This document shows, piece by piece, positions 58,101 through 64,000 of a stretch of DNA of 64,000 bases. Position 1 is the stretch's first letter. Every line of letters starts with the position of its first letter. This stretch comes from JAGPUQ01 sp963708735 (GTDB lineage Bacteria > Pseudomonadota > Gammaproteobacteria > Pseudomonadales > Porticoccaceae). The translations under genes and the position numbers were made by a program. Under the pieces are notes generated by a model, which was not told where the DNA came from, made no database searches, and was given only the letters and a program-made list of their open reading frames with translations. The DNA is taken from NCBI GenBank assembly GCA_963708735.1, contig CAVPTW010000042.1, positions 310,001 to 374,000 of the forward strand, read 5' to 3'.

Positions 58101-61100
58101 TCAGGCGCCACGCCGCAGGTCCAGCGTGTGCGGGTATTCATTACTGGGCTCTTCGGGCGGGGGCGCCATGGGCCGCGGGAACTGATCGCGCGGTACGAAA
58201 TTACGCAGCACCGGCGGCAACGCGACCTCGGCGAGCTTGCCGGGCGTGTGCCCGAACGCCGTGAAACGGCTGACTCGGCGCGCCTCGGCGGCGTTGGCAT
58301 TGACCGGAAAGTCGTCGTAGCTGCGCCCGCCGGGATGCACCACATGGTAGGTGCAGCCGCCGACCGCGAGACCATTCCAGGTGTCGATCAGGTCGAACAC
58401 CAGGGGCGCCTGCACCCCGATGGTCGGATGCAGCGCGGACGGCGGCGCCCAGGCGCGATAGCGCACTCCGGCCACGTATTCGCCGTGGCGGCCGGTGTTG
58501 CGCAGGGGTACGCGGCGGCCGTTGCAGGCCAGCACATAGCGGCTGTCGGTGAGCCCGTCCACCTTGACCTGGAGCCGCTCCACGGAAGAATCCACATAGC
58601 GGGCGGTGCCGAAGCTCCCGACTTCCTCCCCCAGCACATGCCAGGGCTCGATGGCCCAGCGCAGTTCGATGCGGATGTCGCCGATCTGCACCTCGCCGTA
58701 GTGGGGATAGCGAAACTCGGCGAAGGGCGCAAGCCAGTCGAGCTGAAACGGCAAGTCGTGGGCATTCAGATCCGCCACCACATCGCGCAGATCGACCCAG
58801 GCATGGTGCGGCAACATGAAGCGATCATGCAGCGCCGTGCCCCAGCGTACCAGCGGCCGGTGATAGGGCGTCCGCCACAGGCGCGCCACCAGGCTGCGCA
58901 GGAGCAGCGCCTGCACCAGTGCCATATGGGCATGGGGCGGCATTTCGAAACCGCGGAATTCCAGGATTCCCTGGCGCCCGCTGGCGCTGCCCGGCGCATA
59001 CAGCTTGTCGATGCAGAACTCGGACCTGTGGGTATTGCCGGTAATGTCGGTGAGCAGATTGCGCAGCAGCCGGTCCACCAGCCAGGGCTGCGCGATCTCC
59101 CCGGACGGCATCTGCTGGAAGGCGATTTCCAGTTCGTAGAGGGTCTCGGCGCGGCCTTCGTCGACCCGCGGCGACTGGCTGGTGGGACCGATGAACATGC
59201 CGGAAAACGCATAGGACAGTCCCGGATGGTGCTGCCAGTAGGTAATCAGGCTCCGCAACAGGTCGGGCCGCCGCAGCAGTGGGCTGTCGGCCGGAGTGGC
59301 GCCGCCGAGCGTCACATGGTTGCCGCCGCCGGTGCCGGTGTGGCGGCCATCGTGCAGAAACTTCTCGGTACCCAGGCGTGCCTGGTGCGCCTCGGCGTAG
59401 AGTGCCAGGGTGTTGTCGCGCAGCTCGGACCAACTGCTGGCGGGATGGATGTTCACCTCGATCACACCCGGATCCGGCGTCACCAGCAGGCGCAGCAGAC
59501 GGGGATCGCGGGGCGGCTCGTAGCCTTCGATCACCACCGGCAGGCGCAGATCCGCCGCGCAGGCTTCCACCGCTCCCACCAGCGCCAGATAGTGTTCCAG
59601 ATGCTGGAGCGGCGGCAGGAAGATATGCAGGGTGCCGTCGCGGGGTTCGATGCACAGCGCCGTGCGCACCAGGGGCGCCGGCGGTTCCGCATCGGCTTTC
59701 GGATCGGCGGGCGCCGCCATGATCTCGCGACGATCCGCGGCGGCTTCCAGCACCGCCTGGGCGTACTGGTGGTAGTCGGCATCCAGGGGTTTGGCAGGCG
59801 CGAAGGGATCGCGCTCCGCCTCGCGCGCCTCGGCCTCGGTCACTTGCGGCAACGAATCCAGCGGCAGCCGGTAACCCATGGGCGAATCGCCCGGGATGAG
59901 TATCAACTGGCCGCGCCGCAGCGGCCAGGGCGAACTGCGCCAGCGCTCCGCAACCGGGTCCCAGCCCAGGGGCAGCGCGAGGCCGGTCGGCGCGTGCAAG
60001 CCCTGTTGCAGCAAGCGCGCCAGTCGGCGGCGCTCCAGACTGTCATCCAACGCGGCGGTCTGGGGGTCGAGATGCTCCGGCAATTCCTGTTCGCGCCAGA
60101 GATAGTGAAAAGCATCCTCGCGCGCAATGAGCAGCCGCGCCGGATCGAGTCCCAAGGCCACGCACAGGTGGTTGGCGAAACGGTCGGCGGCGGCAAAGTC
60201 GTGGCCCTGATCCGTGCCCACCGGCGCCAGCCACTGCGGATCACGCCACACGGGTTCACCGTCACTGCGCCAGAAACAGCCGAGCGCCCAGCGCGGCAGC
60301 TCCTCGCCGGGATACCACTTGCCCTGACCGTGGTGCAGCAAACCGCCGCGGGCAAAGCGGTCGCGCAGGCGCAGCAGCAGCTCCCGGGCGAGACGGAGCT
60401 TGTCCGCGCCGAGCGCCGTGGTGTTCCACTGCGCCGATTCCATGTCATCGATGGACACAAAGGTCGGCTCACCACCCTGGGTGAGACGCACATCCATGGC
60501 GTCGAGGCGCGCGTCCACCGCGGCGCCCAGGGCGTCGATCAGCGCCCACTGCGCCTCGGTGTAGGGCTTCGTGACCCGGGGATCCTCGTGAATCCGCAGC
60601 ACTTCGTTGCGGTGGTGAAACTCCACCTCGCAGGTATCGGTGAAGCCTTCGATGGGCGCTGCCGACACCGGGTCCGGCGTGCAGGCAAGCGGAATGTGAC
60701 CTTCGCCCGCAAACAGCCCCGAAGTCGGATCGAGCCCGACCCAGCCGGCCCCGGGCAGGTACACTTCGCACCAGGCGTGGAGATCGGTGAAGTCGGCGGC
60801 GGGTCCCGAGGGACCGTCGAGCGCCGCCACATCCGCCTTCAGTTGCACCAGATAGCCCGATACAAAGCGCGCGGCGAGCCCCAGATGACGGCAGATCTGC
60901 ACCAGCAGCCAGGCACTGTCGCGGCAGGAACCGCGCGCCAGTTCGAGCGTCCGCTCGCAGCTCTGCACGCCGGGCTCCATGCGGATGTTGTAGGAAATAT
61001 CGCGCTGCAGGCGCTGGTTGAGCCCGACCAGAAAGTCGTTGGTCGGGATGGGCGCGCGCGCCACGCCGGCCAGCCAGCGCTGCAACAGCGGCCCGGCGGG

Positions 61101-61463
61101 CTCGCAGACCAGATAGGGCGCCAACTCGTGGCGGTCGCGTTCGCCGTAGTCGAAGGGAAACCGCTCGGCGCCTTCGTCGAGAAAGAAGTCGAACGGATTG
61201 ATCACCGTCATCTCGGCGATGACCTCGACCGTGATCGACAGATGATCGCTGCGCTCGGGAAATACCAGGCGCGCAAGATAATTGCCGCAGGGATCCTGCT
61301 GCCAGTTGAGGAAGTGCGTGGCCGGACTCACCCGCAGCGAATAACCGCGAATCGGTGTGCGACAGTGGGCCGCGGGCCGCAGGCGCAGGACATGGGGCGA
61401 CAGGTTCACCAGCCGGTCGAAGCGGTATTCGGTGACGTGGAGCAGCTTGACGCGAATGGTCAT
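58101..61463 (-). CDS. Large transglutaminase-like protein with DUF2126
   Basis: A 1120-residue two-part protein. The first 270 or so residues are a transglutaminase domain with complete triad: Cys in LARGSCRDSAWLL, His in FTDLHAWCEVYLPG, Asp in WVGLDPTSGL. The remaining 850 residues are DUF2126, with MDVRLTQGGEPTFVSIDDME at its start and the conserved blocks GTGGGNHVTLGGATPADSP and EFRGFEMPPHAHM. Function is not established; it is found with ATP-grasp/alpha-E genes as here. Start ATG at 61463. Confidence 0.92.
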   Translation of the reverse strand: MTIRVKLLHVTEYRFDRLVNLSPHVLRLRPAAHCRTPIRGYSLRVSPATHFLNWQQDPCGNYLARLVFPERSDHLSITVEVIAEMTVINPFDFFLDEGAERFPFDYGERDRHELAPYLVCEPAGPLLQRWLAGVARAPIPTNDFLVGLNQRLQRDISYNIRMEPGVQSCERTLELARGSCRDSAWLLVQICRHLGLAARFVSGYLVQLKADVAALDGPSGPAADFTDLHAWCEVYLPGAGWVGLDPTSGLFAGEGHIPLACTPDPVSAAPIEGFTDTCEVEFHHRNEVLRIHEDPRVTKPYTEAQWALIDALGAAVDARLDAMDVRLTQGGEPTFVSIDDMESAQWNTTALGADKLRLARELLLRLRDRFARGGLLHHGQGKWYPGEELPRWALGCFWRSDGEPVWRDPQWLAPVGTDQGHDFAAADRFANHLCVALGLDPARLLIAREDAFHYLWREQELPEHLDPQTAALDDSLERRRLARLLQQGLHAPTGLALPLGWDPVAERWRSSPWPLRRGQLILIPGDSPMGYRLPLDSLPQVTEAEAREAERDPFAPAKPLDADYHQYAQAVLEAAADRREIMAAPADPKADAEPPAPLVRTALCIEPRDGTLHIFLPPLQHLEHYLALVGAVEACAADLRLPVVIEGYEPPRDPRLLRLLVTPDPGVIEVNIHPASSWSELRDNTLALYAEAHQARLGTEKFLHDGRHTGTGGGNHVTLGGATPADSPLLRRPDLLRSLITYWQHHPGLSYAFSGMFIGPTSQSPRVDEGRAETLYELEIAFQQMPSGEIAQPWLVDRLLRNLLTDITGNTHRSEFCIDKLYAPGSASGRQGILEFRGFEMPPHAHMALVQALLLRSLVARLWRTPYHRPLVRWGTALHDRFMLPHHAWVDLRDVVADLNAHDLPFQLDWLAPFAEFRYPHYGEVQIGDIRIELRWAIEPWHVLGEEVGSFGTARYVDSSVERLQVKVDGLTDSRYVLACNGRRVPLRNTGRHGEYVAGVRYRAWAPPSALHPTIGVQAPLVFDLIDTWNGLAVGGCTYHVVHPGGRSYDDFPVNANAAEARRVSRFTAFGHTPGKLAEVALPPVLRNFVPRDQFPRPMAPPPEEPSNEYPHTLDLRRGA

Positions 61464-61532
61464 GAATCCAATGCTCCGGGTTCAGTGCGGTGGGTTGGAT
61501 AGTCCGGTTTCAATATTTCAAACTCGTCGTTG

Positions 61533-61570
61533 CAAATTCATCTTTTCAAATTCATCTTTTCAAATTCAAG
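61533..61570. repeat. Short 14-bp tandem repeat (2.6 copies)
   Basis: Unit CAAATTCATCTTTT, two full copies and a partial third, in the 116-bp space between the alpha-E and DUF2126 genes. AT-rich against a GC-rich background. Confidence 0.9.
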
Positions 61571-61579
61571 ACCCCGGAT

Positions 61580-62512
61580 TCAGCGCAGCGCAAACCAGGC
61601 ATCGCGGATACGTTCATGCATGGTGCCGATCCGAATCTGGATTTCATTGAGATAGTCGCGAAACGCCGGACCGAGATCCTCGATCGACCGGATCGGGTAA
61701 TACACCGCCGCGACTTCTTTCAGGGCACCCAGCATCGCCTCGCTCCCCGGCAGCGTGCGGATGGCACTCGCCACCTGTTCGCGACAGAAGCGGATGGTAC
61801 GGGGAAAATACGGGTCGTTGAGCAGAAAGTTCGCCACTTCCGGACCCGCCACCCGCACCCGCACCGCGCGGCGGTAGGCGAGTTCGGCGCTCAGCGAGCG
61901 CAGCACATGCCCCCAGACAATCTGGCCCAGATTCACCTGTCCGCGCTCCGCCGACTGCAACAGCGCAACGGCGCCGGCATCGAGAATGCGCGTGGTCATG
62001 TCGGCGCGCTCGAGATGCCGGCCAAGCTGAATGAACTGCCAGGGCGCATCGCGGCTGGTGGTGGCGGCGATCTGACCGTTCACCTGCTCGCAACCGCGAA
62101 TGATGCCGCCGGTGAACTGGTGGCGCAGTTTGCGTCCGGTTCCCTGCGCCACATTGTCGGTGGCGAAATAAAACAGATCGTTGACGAACTCCCACACCTC
62201 GGGAGCGAACACATCGCGGGTGGTGCGCAGGTTCTCGCGCACCATGCGCAGCGAGTTGACCAGCCCGCCGCTGTGATCGGCATCGGCCAGCAGGAACTTC
62301 ACCACATTGCGCTCGTCCCGCACCCGGTAGCGCTCGGCGAAGGCTTCGGTGGCGCTGTTGAGCTCGATCAGGTTGTACCAACTGATGTCGATACCCCGGG
62401 GCAGATCCAGAAGCAGGCTGTCGTAGACGCTGACCAGACGCGCGGTGTTCTCGGCGCGCTCCAGATAGCGCGCCGCCCAGTAGATGCGCTCAGCGACGGA
62501 CGACAGCATCAC
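61580..62512 (-). CDS. Alpha-E domain protein
   Basis: A 310-residue all-helical protein of the alpha-E family (DUF403). MLSSVAERIYWAARYLERAENTARLVSVYDSLLLDLP is the family opening, and SREVN-like RDAPWQFIQLGRHLERADMTTRILD carries the second conserved helix pair. Its role beside ATP-grasp ligases is unknown, but the two are almost always paired. It overlaps the upstream ligase by four bases (ATGA). Confidence 0.92.
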   Translation of the reverse strand: MMLSSVAERIYWAARYLERAENTARLVSVYDSLLLDLPRGIDISWYNLIELNSATEAFAERYRVRDERNVVKFLLADADHSGGLVNSLRMVRENLRTTRDVFAPEVWEFVNDLFYFATDNVAQGTGRKLRHQFTGGIIRGCEQVNGQIAATTSRDAPWQFIQLGRHLERADMTTRILDAGAVALLQSAERGQVNLGQIVWGHVLRSLSAELAYRRAVRVRVAGPEVANFLLNDPYFPRTIRFCREQVASAIRTLPGSEAMLGALKEVAAVYYPIRSIEDLGPAFRDYLNEIQIRIGTMHERIRDAWFALR

Positions 62513-63963
62513 TTCGCATCCGTGTCGACGATCCAGGTGTCCTTGCTGCCGCCGCCCTGGGAGGAATTCACCACCAGGCTGCCCTTGCGCAGCGCCACTC
62601 GGGTGAGTCCGCCGGTGGTGACGTACATGTCCTCGGCCTGCAGCACGAAGGGCCGCAGATCCAGATGGCGCGGCTCCAGACGGCCGCCGTCCACCAGGGT
62701 GGGCGCCACCGACAGTTTGAGGGTGGGCTGGGCAATGTAGTTGCGGGGATCGGCCTGGATGAGGCGCGCGAACTCGGCGCGCTCCTTGCGGGTCGCGTGC
62801 GGACCGACCAGCATGCCGTAGCCGCCGGATTCGTTGGCGGGCTTCACCACCAGCTCGTCGAGGTGGTCGAGCACATAGGCGCGCTGCTCAGGATCGGCAC
62901 ACAGAAACGTCTCGACATTGGCGAGCAGGGCTTTTTCGCCCAGGTAGTACTCGATCATTTTCGGCACATAGGCGTAGACCACCTTGTCGTCCGCCACGCC
63001 CGCGCCGGGCGCGTTGGCGAGCGCCACCTTGCCGGCGCGCCAGGCGCGCATCAGCCCGGGCACGCCGAGCATGGATTCCGGATTGAAGACTTCCGGATCC
63101 AGAAACAGGTCGTCGATGCGCCGGTAGATCACATCCACCCGCTCGCGGCCGGCGATGGTGCGCATGTACACACAGTCGTCGTCGCCCACCAGGAGATCGC
63201 GACCCTCGACCAGCTCCACGCCCATCTGCTGGGCGAGGTAGGCGTGCTCGAAATAGGCCGAGTTATAGATGCCGGGCGTGAGCACCACGATGCCCGGATT
63301 GCTGAGCTTGCGCGGCGACAGCGCGGCGAGCATGTCGAACAGGCGCGCGGGATAGTCGCTCACGGGGAGAATGGCGTCGCTCTCGAACAGCTCCGGCAGC
63401 ACCCGCTTGGTGATGGCGCGATTCTCCAGCATGTAGGCGACGCCGGAGGGGACCCGCAGATTGTCTTCCAGGACGAAGAACCGGCCGCGCTCGTCGCGCA
63501 CCAGATCGGTGCCGCAGATGTGCGCCCAGACCCCAAAAGGGGGCGACACGCCGACGCATTCCGGACGGAAATTCTTCGACTGCGCCAGTACTTCGGCGGG
63601 AAACACACCGTCGGCGATGATGCGCTGCTCGTGGTAGATGTCGTCGATAAAACGATTGAGCGCGCGCAGCCGCTGCCTGAGACCGGCATCGACCTCGCGC
63701 CACTGCCGCGCCGAGATGGTGCGGGGAATGATGTCGAAGGGCCAGGCGCGGTCGATGTTGCCCTCCTCCGAATACACGGTGAAGGTTACCCCCATCTGGC
63801 GGATGGTCGCCTCCGCCATGCGTCGGCGCGATTCGAGCTCGGCATCGCCCAGCGACGCCAGATAAGCCACCAGACGCCGCGCCGGCGCCCGCGCATTGCC
63901 GGGACTGCTGATCAGTTCGTCGAACAGCGCGCCGCTATCGTAATGTTTCCAGTCCAGCGTCAT
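62509..63963 (-). CDS. Circularly permuted ATP-grasp ligase
   Basis: A 484-residue separate version of the ligase found fused at 55398. The N-terminus has MAEATIRQMGVTFTVY and RAWPFDIIPRTISARQW. The ATP-binding and catalytic segments are SGVAYMLENRAITKRVLPELF, VVLTPGIYNSAYFEHAYLAQQMGVELVEGRDLLV, LANAPGAGVADDKVVYAYVP and LVVKPANESGGYGMLVGP. It likely activates a carboxylate with ATP to form an amide bond. It is the first gene in this window of the five-gene minus-strand locus; more members may lie past the right edge. Confidence 0.92.
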   Translation of the reverse strand: MTLDWKHYDSGALFDELISSPGNARAPARRLVAYLASLGDAELESRRRMAEATIRQMGVTFTVYSEEGNIDRAWPFDIIPRTISARQWREVDAGLRQRLRALNRFIDDIYHEQRIIADGVFPAEVLAQSKNFRPECVGVSPPFGVWAHICGTDLVRDERGRFFVLEDNLRVPSGVAYMLENRAITKRVLPELFESDAILPVSDYPARLFDMLAALSPRKLSNPGIVVLTPGIYNSAYFEHAYLAQQMGVELVEGRDLLVGDDDCVYMRTIAGRERVDVIYRRIDDLFLDPEVFNPESMLGVPGLMRAWRAGKVALANAPGAGVADDKVVYAYVPKMIEYYLGEKALLANVETFLCADPEQRAYVLDHLDELVVKPANESGGYGMLVGPHATRKERAEFARLIQADPRNYIAQPTLKLSVAPTLVDGGRLEPRHLDLRPFVLQAEDMYVTTGGLTRVALRKGSLVVNSSQGGGSKDTWIVDTDAK

Positions 63964-64000
63964 TTCGCCCGTCCGGGGCTGCGGAGCCGGAGCGGCCCTG

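Noticed and set aside
56778..61502. 1574-codon open frame on the plus strand
   Set aside because: Antisense to the fused ATP-grasp and DUF2126 genes, whose motifs are clear. Composition is His/Gln/Arg-rich, typical of a shadow frame.

Overview
The window is GC-rich, densely coded, and reads as a gammaproteobacterial chromosome. The supporting genes are greB, a slyD-like gene, recQ, single-chain gcvP, nasST beside a nitrate ABC transporter, and a retropepsin/7TM/ATP-grasp cassette typical of Pseudomonas-like bacteria. The species cannot be named from the sequence. Two CaiB/BaiF CoA-transferases, an amidohydrolase, a cyclase-family hydrolase and a carboxymuconolactone-decarboxylase-like gene suggest an environmental degrader of organic acids or aromatics. 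No rRNA, tRNA, CRISPR array, insertion sequence or prophage was recognised.

Layout. 1-9680: a GltD-like flavoprotein (cut by the left edge), prpE, then a + strand run of quinone oxidoreductase, yciH, an S9 peptidase and greB, followed by an HD-GYP gene and a uracil-DNA glycosylase on the minus strand. 9686-22350: gcvP, an amino-acid permease, a DHA2 multidrug transporter, a cyclase, an NlpC/P60 lipoprotein, recQ, two unrecognised membrane proteins and a SCO1-type copper chaperone. 22561-27607: a four-gene YbhGFSR-like export operon. 27735-30272: CoA-transferase, amidohydrolase, and a broken fragment of an amino-acid-type ABC ATPase.

29957-47137 (minus strand) is a nitrate-assimilation region. 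In transcription order it holds an outer-membrane barrel, nasT, nasS, nrtA, nrtB, fused nrtCD, nirB, nirD, a phzF-like gene, nasA, a dmsB/dmsC-like electron-transfer module and cobA (siroheme). The barrel gene and nrtA share the same 5' design: a sigma-54 promoter, then a leader with a small GGGC/GCCC hairpin whose six-base loop has A at position 1 and G at position 4. The 3' arm of that hairpin is also the 5' arm of an intrinsic terminator. This is what is expected for antitermination by the ANTAR protein NasT, encoded between the two leaders. The nitrate reductase genes appear damaged: nasA has an in-frame TAA at codon 284, and the dmsB-dmsC reading frame is broken at a TTTCCCC tract. Transport, sensing and nitrite reduction look intact.

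47575-54361: slyD-like isomerase, then an overlapping three-gene cassette (retropepsin-like protease, inactive transglutaminase with seven membrane segments, RimK-like ATP-grasp ligase), cytochrome b561, a small unknown protein, a second CoA-transferase and an AhpD-like protein. 54520-63963: five minus-strand genes of the circularly permuted ATP-grasp / alpha-E / transglutaminase system, with both components duplicated, one pair fused and one pair separate. Several short intergenic spaces in the last 12 kb carry perfect tandem repeats of 7, 14 or 16 bp.
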